Source of the DNA: DATBAK01 sp038240075
Lineage (GTDB): Bacteria; Actinomycetota; Acidimicrobiia; IMCC26256; PALSA-610
DNA length: 60,616 nucleotides
Assembly: GCA_038240075.1 (NCBI GenBank)
Contig: JBBSEC010000011.1
Span: forward strand, 1 to 60,616
Direction: 5' to 3'
Part shown: in pieces, positions 36,668 through 44,520 of the stretch
Layout: each line of letters starts with the position of its first letter
Numbering within the stretch: position 1 is the first letter of the stretch
Made by a program: the position numbers and the translations under genes
The notes under the pieces: generated by a model
Database searches by the model: none
The model's input: the letters and a program-made list of their open reading frames with translations, nothing else
What the model was told of the DNA's origin: nothing

Positions 36668-37273
36668 ATGCCAGCCCCGGTCGTTGCGGTCGCCGTCGAT
36701 CCCGCGGCCCTGCCCCGCAGCCAACAGGAACGCCGCGACCGGATCGTCCGAACCGCGATCACGCTGTTGGAGCGCGGGGAATACGACGCGATCCAGATGC
36801 GCGACATCGCGCAGGAGGCCGGCGTCGCGCTGGCCACGGTCTACCGCTACTTCACTTCGAAGGAGCACCTCTACGCGGCGGCGCTCCTCGAGTGGGCCGG
36901 CGACTTTCCGGTCGGTGAACCGTCGAAGCGCGCGCGAGGACGCAACGACGAGACCGAACTGCGTGCGCTCATGCGCCGCGCAGTCCGGGCGTTCGAGCGC
37001 TATCCGCAGATGATGCGCGTCGAGATCGTGATCGAGAGCTCACCCGATCCGAACGCGCGCGCGTTGTTCGACCAGTTCGCGCAGCGCAACGTCGGCACGC
37101 TCACGGACGCGTTGTCCTCGACCGACCCCGAGACCGCGGCCGCGATCGTCGAGACCGTCAACAGCGTGCTGGCGACCCGCCTGCGATCGTGGGCGCTCGG
37201 ACGCATCACCATTGGCGATGTCGACCGCTCGGTACAGAAGACGCTCGACCTGATCTTCGCGCCCGATTCCTGA
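36668..37273 (+). CDS. TetR family regulator (KstR-like)
   Basis: The 201-residue protein has a TetR HTH at about 18-65: IVRTAITLLERGEYDAIQM, RDIAQEAGVALATVYRYFTSKEHL. The N-terminal lead and the C-terminal domain resemble the KstR group, which controls sterol and fatty-acid catabolism. It is divergent from the amidohydrolase and probably autoregulated. The ligand may be an acyl-CoA or steroid-CoA; this is inference from the group. Confidence 0.92.
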   Translation: MPAPVVAVAVDPAALPRSQQERRDRIVRTAITLLERGEYDAIQMRDIAQEAGVALATVYRYFTSKEHLYAAALLEWAGDFPVGEPSKRARGRNDETELRALMRRAVRAFERYPQMMRVEIVIESSPDPNARALFDQFAQRNVGTLTDALSSTDPETAAAIVETVNSVLATRLRSWALGRITIGDVDRSVQKTLDLIFAPDS

Positions 37274-37282
37274 GATCGAGCG

Positions 37283-37760
37283 TCATTCGCCTTCTAGATG
37301 ATTGAAGTCGTCGGTGCTCAACGCGCCGCGCCGGGCGCGGATGAGCGCGCGGCTGGCGCGGTGCCGCGTCACCTCGTAGACGATGAGCGCGACGCAGACG
37401 GCGGCGACCATACCGAGTGCACCCGCGGCCGGCACGTGGGTCGCAACGGGCAGAAGGCGAGCAGCACCAGACGCGCGATCGGTCGCCCGCGCCCGAGCCC
37501 GCCGCCGATGCGCAGTCGGAACGCGACGTGCGCGAGGAGATACAGCGCGGCGCCGCCAATGACGCGATGAGCATCGCGGCGATGGCGGCGAACATCGCCA
37601 TCCGCACGCCGCCCTCCTCGGGATCGAGCGTGTTCGTCAGCCAGGCGTAGGCAGACCATGCCCACCACAGGATGCTGAGCCGCAAACCCGCTCGGAGCAC
37701 CCGCCCCACGTAACGGGCCGACGCGCAGCTGAGGCAGGCTCGTGGGGACGCCGGCGCCAA
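37283..37760 (-). pseudogene. LtrA (low-temperature requirement A) pseudogene
   Basis: Three LtrA pieces can be read in order on the minus strand. Near 37560-37710: LSILWWAWSAYAWLTNTLDPE, then MAMFAAIAAMLIAS. From about 37560, in a second frame: VIGGAALYLLAHVAFRLR and RPIARLVLLAFCPL. After a further frame change near 37440: THVPAAGALGMVAAVCVALI and the basic tail to the stop at 37283. The N-terminal ELFFDLVFVFA motif and most of the middle (about 200 residues) are gone. The junction falls in TCATTGGCGG, which fits both flanking codon contexts, so a microhomology deletion is likely. Confidence 0.8.
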
Positions 37761-37763
37761 CCG

Positions 37764-39035
37764 TTACCGCAGGGTCAGCTCGAACACCGGATGCGGGCCG
37801 CGGTTGGCAAGGCGAACGCGCGCCCCTTCGGCGTGGGCGAGAGCAGCCGCGAGCGGCAGGCCGAAACCATGCCCACCCAGCGCGGGCGCAGTGAAGACCG
37901 TGTCGGGGTCGGTGAGAATCCCGGGTCCTTCGTCCTCGACCGCGATGATCGCTCCACCCTCGGTCCCCGACCGCACGGTGATGGTGACGACACCGGAGCC
38001 ATGACGGAGCGCGTTGCCGAGGAGCACGTCGACGATCTGGGCCAGCGCCGTCGTCGACGCGTGTGCGTTCGACGTCGCGTCACGATGCACAAGCACCCGT
38101 ATCGGTCGCGACACGGCCGCGAACGCACCGTGCCAGCGTTGCTCTGCGTCCCGGGCCACCGCCTCGAGATCGACAGGACCGCGCTCGACGGTGCCGCGCG
38201 CCAGAAGCAGCAGATCATTGATCGTCTGTTCGAGGCGGTCGGCTTCGATCAACACTTCATGCAGCGTGGTGCTCGGGTCGGGTCGGGGCTTCACCAACTC
38301 CGTCTCGACCGACAACCGCAGCGCCGCGAGCGGAGTGCGCAACTGGTGTGACGCGTGGGCGCTGAACGTCCGTTCACGCTCGACAAGGTCGCCGATCCGT
38401 ACCGCGGTCTCGTCGAGGGCCTTCGCCACGTCGTCGACCTCACCAATACCGGACCTGGGGGCGCGAACCGTGAAGTCACCGTGACCCAGACGAGTCGCAG
38501 CGGTTCGCAAACGCCGCAGCGGCCGCGTCAGCGCGGCCGACACACCCAGGCCGACGAGCACCGCAATGACCGCCGAGGCCAATCCGAACAGCACGATGTT
38601 GATGCGCTGACGTCGGACCTGGCTGTCGGTCACGCCGATCGGCTCGGCCGCGCGGAACGCCGCGATCACACGCAGTCCCCGGACGACGGGGACACCAACC
38701 TCGATCGAAGACCGCGATCGGCCGCTGTTGGTATGGCCGGCCAACGCGCGCCGGACGACGATGTCGGCGTGCGCGGGCCCCTCACCACCGCGGCGAATGC
38801 CGCTCGTGTCGTAGACGGCGAGGTCGCCGTCGGACGCGAGGTCGGGCAGGTTCATGTCGGTCTGCGGTGTGACGTGATCGGGAACGCGCGTCATCGCCGC
38901 GAGCGCGGCCCGCTCGAGACGCGCAACCGTCTGCGCGCGCGCGTCCTCGCCGAGCCGCAGCGCCAACGGGATGGCGAGCGCGGCGACGGCCAACAACGCA
39001 ACGCCGACAATGGCCGCGAGGATGCGCGGCCTCAC
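37764..39035 (-). CDS. Sensor histidine kinase with extracytoplasmic sensor
   Basis: The 423-residue protein has a first membrane segment at about 5-28, an external loop of about 100 residues, a second segment near 148-170, and HAMP (TRPLRRLRTAATRLGHGDF). The H box HASHQLRTPLAALR carries His230. The N box is DVLLGNALRHG and the G boxes are VEDEGPGI and GGHGFGLPLA. Starts at GTG in a GTGA overlap with the regulator stop. It controls, by proximity, the divergent ABC transporter operon. Confidence 0.93.
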   Translation of the reverse strand: MRPRILAAIVGVALLAVAALAIPLALRLGEDARAQTVARLERAALAAMTRVPDHVTPQTDMNLPDLASDGDLAVYDTSGIRRGGEGPAHADIVVRRALAGHTNSGRSRSSIEVGVPVVRGLRVIAAFRAAEPIGVTDSQVRRQRINIVLFGLASAVIAVLVGLGVSAALTRPLRRLRTAATRLGHGDFTVRAPRSGIGEVDDVAKALDETAVRIGDLVERERTFSAHASHQLRTPLAALRLSVETELVKPRPDPSTTLHEVLIEADRLEQTINDLLLLARGTVERGPVDLEAVARDAEQRWHGAFAAVSRPIRVLVHRDATSNAHASTTALAQIVDVLLGNALRHGSGVVTITVRSGTEGGAIIAVEDEGPGILTDPDTVFTAPALGGHGFGLPLAAALAHAEGARVRLANRGPHPVFELTLR

Positions 39036-39715
39036 GCGCGTTCGAGCCGGTAACCGACGCCGCGAAGTGTCGTGATCACGACCGCACCCACTTTCCCGAC
39101 GTCGAGCTTGCGGCGCACGCTCGAGACCGTGACGTCGAGGGTCTTGGTGGAACCGAACCAGTGCTCATCCCAGATTTCCGCCATGAGGTCCTCGCGGCGA
39201 AGGGCGGTGCCGGCAACCGCGGCGAGACCGGCGAGGAGATCGAACTCCTTCGCGCGCAGATCGACGGCCGAGCCGGCAATCGAGGCGATGCGCGCGCCAC
39301 GGTCGACGATGAGGTCGCCGAGGACGATCCGGTCGTCGCTGCTCGCGACGCGTCGGAGGTGGGTGCGCACTCGCGCGGCCAGCTCCGCCAGCCGAAACGG
39401 TTTCGTGACGTAGTCGACCGCGCCGCTGTCGAGACCGACCACAACGTCGATCTCGGCATCGCGCGCCGTCAACATGATGATCGGGAGCGCGGGCTGAGCG
39501 GCGAGAAGCGCGCGGCAGAAATCGAGGCCATCACCGTCGGGCAGCCCGAGATCGAGGAGCACGAGGTCAGGTCGGTGCTGGCGCGCCAGTGAAGCCGCTT
39601 CGGCGACGGTGCGACCCCACTCGACGTCGATGCCGTCGGAAGCCAACGCGCGCTGCAGGTTGGCGCCGATGCCCTCGTCATCCTCGACAATCAGAATGCG
39701 CGCCTCGCTCCGCAC
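39032..39715 (-). CDS. OmpR family response regulator
   Basis: The protein has 227 residues from GTG 39715, with receiver Asp55 in LVLLDLGLPD, Lys in YVTKPFRL, and a winged helix ending LDVTVSSVRRKL and TLRGVGYRL. TAAGCT lies 7 bp upstream and there is no Shine-Dalgarno, which fits a leaderless mRNA. A longer frame to 39988 adds low-complexity residues and is rejected. It faces the lipoprotein/ABC operon across 150 bp. Confidence 0.94.
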   Translation of the reverse strand: MRSEARILIVEDDEGIGANLQRALASDGIDVEWGRTVAEAASLARQHRPDLVLLDLGLPDGDGLDFCRALLAAQPALPIIMLTARDAEIDVVVGLDSGAVDYVTKPFRLAELAARVRTHLRRVASSDDRIVLGDLIVDRGARIASIAGSAVDLRAKEFDLLAGLAAVAGTALRREDLMAEIWDEHWFGSTKTLDVTVSSVRRKLDVGKVGAVVITTLRGVGYRLERA

Positions 39716-39865
39716 GGATCGGAGCTTAGAAGGCCCGTCCCGACCGCAGCAGCGCGCGTCGGCCGAGTCGACCCGGTTTTGCCGCGGGTTTGCCTGACGC
39801 GGACCGGCCCTTGGGGCACCGGCCGTCAGAGTGGCCCCATAGTCACCTCTCGCACAGGAGCTGCC

Positions 39866-40483
39866 ATGCGTCGTTCGACGCGACGAATACTCATCGGTTT
39901 GATCGGCGCCGTGCTGCTGGCGGCGTGCGGCTCGTCGAAGTCTGCGTCGCCGACCAACTCGTCCGGCGGTGCGACGACCACCGTCCACGGAGCTCCCAAT
40001 CCCAACGCGGTCGAAGTGGTGCCACCGGGCGACATTCCCGACAATCAGGTGTTCGTGCCGTATACGTCGGTGGCCGGCGGATATTCGGTCAACTTCCCGC
40101 AGGGTTGGTCGCGACGCCAGACCGCGACCGCGATCACCTTCAGTCAGAACTACAACGCCATGGAACTGACGACCGCGACGGTCGCGTCCGCGCCGACGAT
40201 CGCTTCGGCGCAGTCACTAGTGTCGGGCACGTTGAGTTCGATCGCGGGATTCAAACTGATCAAGATCGAATCAGTGACGCGCACATCCGGACGGGCGATA
40301 CGGATTGTTTACACCGCGACCAGCGGCATAGATCCCGTGACGAGCAAGGCCGTTGCGCTCGATGTCGAGCGCTACCTCTTCTGGCACAAGGGCACGCTCC
40401 TCACGATCACCCTGTCGAGCGCGAAAGGTTCCGACAACGTCGATCCCTGGAAGGCCGTGACCAATTCGGTCGTGTGGAAGTGA
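39866..40483 (+). CDS. Secreted lipoprotein of unknown function (PsbP/LpqN-like)
   Basis: The protein has 205 residues from ATG 39866, with AGGAG five bases upstream. Lipobox LLAAC gives lipid-modified Cys21, followed by a Ser/Thr/Gly linker. The mature part (YTSVAGGYSVNFPQGWSR...; FWHKGTLLTITLSS) has the strand pattern of PsbP/LpqN-like lipoproteins. First gene of the operon and 7 bp before the first ABC ATPase, so it may be the exporter's external partner or a stress reporter. Confidence 0.88.
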   Translation: MRRSTRRILIGLIGAVLLAACGSSKSASPTNSSGGATTTVHGAPNPNAVEVVPPGDIPDNQVFVPYTSVAGGYSVNFPQGWSRRQTATAITFSQNYNAMELTTATVASAPTIASAQSLVSGTLSSIAGFKLIKIESVTRTSGRAIRIVYTATSGIDPVTSKAVALDVERYLFWHKGTLLTITLSSAKGSDNVDPWKAVTNSVVWK

Positions 40484-40490
40484 GCGCGCG

Positions 40491-41150
40491 ATGACGGTGC
40501 TCGAAGCCGATCGCCTCTTCCGCTTCTTTCATGCCGGGGGTGAGGAGACCGTCGCGCTCGCGGGCGTGACATTGAAGATCGACGCGGGAGAGCTGGTTGC
40601 CATCACGGGCCCTTCGGGATCGGGAAAGTCGACGTTGCTGAACTGCCTCGCTGGTTTGGACGAGCCCGACGGTGGAACGGTTCGGATCGACGGCGTTGCG
40701 CTGACGCGCAAACCCGAAGCCGAGCGCGCTCGAATGCGGGCGCGGCACGTCGGCGTGTTGTGGCAGAACGCCAATCTCGTCGACCATTTGCGCGTGCGCG
40801 ACAACATACTGCTTGCCCAGCGGCTCGCGGGGAACGCCGACGGCTCCCGCGCCGATGCGCTCTTGGCGCGACTCGGTCTCGGCGACCGCGCGAGCGCCTG
40901 GCCGTCCACACTTTCGGGTGGCGAAGTGGCTCGGGCCGGCCTCGCGGTGGCGCTGGCCAACGACCCAACGGTGCTCTTGGCCGACGAACCGACGGGCGAG
41001 CTCGACACGACGACCGCCGCCGGCGTGATCGCGCTGCTCGACGAGCACGCCGCCTCGGGTCACGTCGTCGTGGTCGTCACGCACTCCGACGCGGTGGCCA
41101 TGAGCGCGCACCGCATCATTCGCTTACGAGATGGGGAAATCGACGCATGA
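40491..41150 (+). CDS. ABC transporter ATP-binding protein (LolD/MacB type)
   Basis: The 219-residue ATPase has Walker A GPSGSGKSTLLNCLAGLD, Q-loop LWQNANLVDHL, signature LSGGEVARAGLA (Glu for Gln in LSGGQ) and Walker B VLLADEPTGELD. The type works with FtsX-like permeases as mechanotransmission complexes. Stop overlaps the next ATG (ATGA). Confidence 0.95.
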   Translation: MTVLEADRLFRFFHAGGEETVALAGVTLKIDAGELVAITGPSGSGKSTLLNCLAGLDEPDGGTVRIDGVALTRKPEAERARMRARHVGVLWQNANLVDHLRVRDNILLAQRLAGNADGSRADALLARLGLGDRASAWPSTLSGGEVARAGLAVALANDPTVLLADEPTGELDTTTAAGVIALLDEHAASGHVVVVVTHSDAVAMSAHRIIRLRDGEIDA

Positions 41151-41860
41151 AGGCGCGACTGGATCCGCTGAGCCTCGACGAGCCCTCCGTGGCGACGGAG
41201 CCACTGGTGCGCTGCGCCGGCTTGGCGCGCACCTTCGGTCGGGGGCGAACCGCAGTCGTCGCGTTGCATCACGCGACCTGCGAGATCGCGGCAGGTCAGC
41301 TCGTCGCCCTCGTCGGGCCTTCCGGCTCCGGTAAATCGACGCTGCTCCATCTGTTGGCAGGTCTCGATACGCCGACGGCGGGAACACTCGAGTGGCCGGC
41401 CCTCGCCGGCGCGGCGTTGCGACCTGGTCCTGTCGCCGTCGTGTTCCAAGCGTCGAGCTTGTTGGCGGCGCTCGACGTCCTCGAGAACGTTGCGTTGCCG
41501 CTGCTCCTCGCCGGAACCGATCCGAGCACTGCCAACGATGCCGCGCACGCGGCGTTGGCCGCGCTAGGCCTCGAAGGCATTGCGGCCAAGTTGCCCGACG
41601 AGCTCTCCGGCGGACAGTCTCAGCGCGTCGCCGTGGCGCGAGCACTCGCCGGTCGACCACGGCTCTTGCTGGCCGATGAGCCGACCGGTCAGCTCGATCA
41701 CGACACCGCAGCCGCGGTGGTCGACGCGCTCATCTCGGCAGCGACGCGCTCGGGGGCCGCGCTCGTGGTCGCGACGCACGACGCCGAAGTCGCCGCCCGG
41801 CTCACGACTCGCTGGCGGGTCGCCGACGGGCGCCTCTTCCTCGACGAGCTGACGCCGTGA
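41147..41860 (+). CDS. ABC transporter ATP-binding protein (LolD/MacB type)
   Basis: The 237-residue ATPase has Walker A GPSGSGKSTLLHLLAGLD, VVFQASSLLAALDV, signature LSGGQSQRVAVARALAG and Walker B LLLADEPTGQLD. It is a paralogue of the preceding ATPase. Two different ATPases with one permease suggest an asymmetric heterodimer. Stop overlaps the permease GTG. Confidence 0.95.
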   Translation: MKARLDPLSLDEPSVATEPLVRCAGLARTFGRGRTAVVALHHATCEIAAGQLVALVGPSGSGKSTLLHLLAGLDTPTAGTLEWPALAGAALRPGPVAVVFQASSLLAALDVLENVALPLLLAGTDPSTANDAAHAALAALGLEGIAAKLPDELSGGQSQRVAVARALAGRPRLLLADEPTGQLDHDTAAAVVDALISAATRSGAALVVATHDAEVAARLTTRWRVADGRLFLDELTP

Positions 41861-44520
41861 TCGCACTCGTCTGGATCCGCGGCCAGCTTCGTCGTCGTGC
41901 AGGCAGAGTCGGCGCGACCGCGACGGGAGTTGCCGTCGCGGTGGCCATGCTCGCGTCGCTCGGCGCGTTCCTTGCGCATAGCAAGGCGACGATGACGCAG
42001 CGATCGGTCGCGAACGTTCCCGTCGACTGGCAGGTCGAGACCACCGCCACCGGGAGCGGCCCACAGCTGCTGCGCGCCGTGCGCACCTATCCGGGCGTGC
42101 AAGCCGCGCTGCCCGTTGAGTTCGGACAGACGACCAGCCTGCAGGCGACGACGGGCGGGACACAACAGACCACGGGTTCGGGATTCGTTCTCGGCATACC
42201 CGACAACTACCGCTCGACATTCCCGGCTGTGATCCGTACGCTCATCGGACCGCAGCACGGCGTGCTCGTCGCGCAGCAGACGGCGGCGAATCTCCACGTG
42301 GCGCCGGGTGACACGATCACCATCGGCCGGGCCGGGATGCCGTCGGTCACGATCAAGGCCGACAGCGTGATCGACCTGCCGTCGGCCGACGCGCTGTTCC
42401 AGACCGTCGGCGCGCCCCCGGGCGCCACGGCGCAGGCACCCCCCGACAACGTGCTCCTCGTGCCCGAAGCCGAGTGGCACCGCATCTTCGATCCGCTCGC
42501 CACACTGCGTCCCGATCTCGTCAAGACCCAGATCCACACGCGCATCAGTCATACGTTGCCGACCGATCCGTCGGCCGCGTATTCCAACGTGCTCGGACGT
42601 TCCAACAACCTCGAGGTGGCACTCGCAGGCGCCGGCAAGGTGGGGAACAACCTCGCGGCGACGCTGGCGTCGGCGCGCTCCGACGCGCTCTATGCCCAGG
42701 TGCTGTTCCTGTTTCTGGGACTCCCCGGCGCGATCCTCGCCGGCCTCCTCACCGCGACCGGCGCGGCCGCCGGTCGCGACCGGCGTCGGCGCGAACAGGC
42801 ACTCCTCCGTACTCGTGGCGCAACCACGACTCAACTCGTTTGCCTCGCGCTGGCCGAGACCGCGCTGGTCGGCGTGCTTGGTGCCGCGATCGGGCTCGTC
42901 GCGGCCTCCATCATCGGCTCGGCCGCGTTCGGAAGCGCGAGCTTCGGCACCGACACCGCGTCGGCAATCGGCTGGGCGGCCGCCGCCGCGTTCGGTGGCT
43001 TCGTCGTCGCGACTGCCGCCATTGCCGGACCGGCGTGGATCGACGCCCGCAACATGACGGTGAGCGCAGCCCGACGCCAGGTCGACCGCACGCGAGCGCC
43101 GCGCTGGGCCCGATCGGGCCTCGACTTCTGGCTCTTCGGAGCGGGCGCATTCATCTTCTGGCTCACGAGTCGAGGCGGGTACAAGCTCGTCCTCGCCCCG
43201 GAAGGCGTCCCCGCGATCTCCGTCAACTACTGGGCGTTCGCCGGACCCGCGCTCATGTGGATCGGTGGTGGTCTGCTCGCGTGGCGTAGCGCCGAATTCA
43301 TGTTGCGGCGCGGACGCCGAGCCTTGAGCATCGCAACGCGTCCGCTCGCGGGCCCACTCGCCGGCACCGTGGCCGCGAGCATGCAACGCCAGAGGCGGCT
43401 CCTCGCCCGTGGGGTGGCGCTGGTAGGGCTCACTGCCACCTTCGCGGCGTCCACCGCGATCTTCAACGCAACCTACCGCCAACAAGCCGTCGTCGACGCA
43501 GTCCTCACCAACGGCGCCGACGTCACAGTCACGGAGCCTCCCGGCGTCGCGGTCGGTCCCTCGTTCGCCGCCACGTTGCAGGGGATCCCCGGAGTCGCGC
43601 AGGTCGAACCCCTGCAGCATCGCTACGCATATGTGGGCTCCGATCTGCAAGACCTGTTCGGCTTAAACCCGGCGACGGTCGTCGACGCCGCGAAGCTTCA
43701 GAACGCGTACTTCCAGGGCGGTAGCGCGCGTCAACTCATGCAGCGACTCGCGCAACATCCGGACAACATCATCGTGAGTGCCGAGACGGTGAAGGACTTC
43801 CAGCTCCAGCCCGGCGATCGGATCACGCTACGACTGCAAGACGCACGGACCAAGCAGTACATACCCGTGACCTTCCACTACGTCGGCGTCGGCAAGGAGT
43901 TCCCGACCGCGCCGCGTGACAGCTTCATGTTGGCGAATCGTGATTACGTCGCCGCGCGTACCCATAGCAGCGCCGTCGGGCTCTTCCTGGTCAACACCGG
44001 CGGCAGGTCCCCCGCGCCGATCGCCGACGACGTCCGCCGCCAACTCGGGACCGGTGTCACCGTCACCGACCTCACCCACACGCGACACATCGTCGCGTCG
44101 AGCCTGACCGCCGTCGACCTTGGTGGCCTCACCCGCGTCGAGCTCGGCTTCGCGCTTGCCCTCGCTGCCGCGGCAACTGGGCTCGTGCTGTGGCTCGGCT
44201 TCTCAGAGCGTCGCCGAACCTTCGCCATCGTGCACGCGCTCGGGGCGCGTCCACGCCAGCTGGGCGCATTCGTGTGGAGCGAAGCGGGATACGTGCTCTT
44301 CGTGGGACTCACGCTCGGCGCGATCGGAGGCGGTCTGCTGAGTCAGGCGCTCGTGAAGATCCTCACGGGGGTCTTCGACCCGCCCCCCAGTGTGCTCGCG
44401 GTGCCCTGGGCATACCTGAGCCTCGCCCTGGCCGTGGGAATCGCCGCCGTCGTCGTCGCGGCAACGCTGGCAGTTCGCAAGGCCGACGAGCCCCAACTTT
44501 CGGTCCTGCGTGACGTCTGA
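41857..44520 (+). CDS. FtsX/MacB-like ABC permease
   Basis: The 887-residue protein has a membrane helix at about 15-38 and a large external domain. A four-helix cluster follows (about 280-500: LFLFLGLPGAILAGLLTATG; LAETALVGVLGAAIGLV). A second external domain (about 545-745) precedes three C-terminal helices with FAIVHALGARPRQLGAFVW, the FtsX-domain signature. Two FtsX cores in one chain allow a single-polypeptide permease driven by two ATPases. It probably moves lipids, lipoproteins or amphiphilic compounds. Confidence 0.93.
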   Translation: MIALVWIRGQLRRRAGRVGATATGVAVAVAMLASLGAFLAHSKATMTQRSVANVPVDWQVETTATGSGPQLLRAVRTYPGVQAALPVEFGQTTSLQATTGGTQQTTGSGFVLGIPDNYRSTFPAVIRTLIGPQHGVLVAQQTAANLHVAPGDTITIGRAGMPSVTIKADSVIDLPSADALFQTVGAPPGATAQAPPDNVLLVPEAEWHRIFDPLATLRPDLVKTQIHTRISHTLPTDPSAAYSNVLGRSNNLEVALAGAGKVGNNLAATLASARSDALYAQVLFLFLGLPGAILAGLLTATGAAAGRDRRRREQALLRTRGATTTQLVCLALAETALVGVLGAAIGLVAASIIGSAAFGSASFGTDTASAIGWAAAAAFGGFVVATAAIAGPAWIDARNMTVSAARRQVDRTRAPRWARSGLDFWLFGAGAFIFWLTSRGGYKLVLAPEGVPAISVNYWAFAGPALMWIGGGLLAWRSAEFMLRRGRRALSIATRPLAGPLAGTVAASMQRQRRLLARGVALVGLTATFAASTAIFNATYRQQAVVDAVLTNGADVTVTEPPGVAVGPSFAATLQGIPGVAQVEPLQHRYAYVGSDLQDLFGLNPATVVDAAKLQNAYFQGGSARQLMQRLAQHPDNIIVSAETVKDFQLQPGDRITLRLQDARTKQYIPVTFHYVGVGKEFPTAPRDSFMLANRDYVAARTHSSAVGLFLVNTGGRSPAPIADDVRRQLGTGVTVTDLTHTRHIVASSLTAVDLGGLTRVELGFALALAAAATGLVLWLGFSERRRTFAIVHALGARPRQLGAFVWSEAGYVLFVGLTLGAIGGGLLSQALVKILTGVFDPPPSVLAVPWAYLSLALAVGIAAVVVAATLAVRKADEPQLSVLRDV

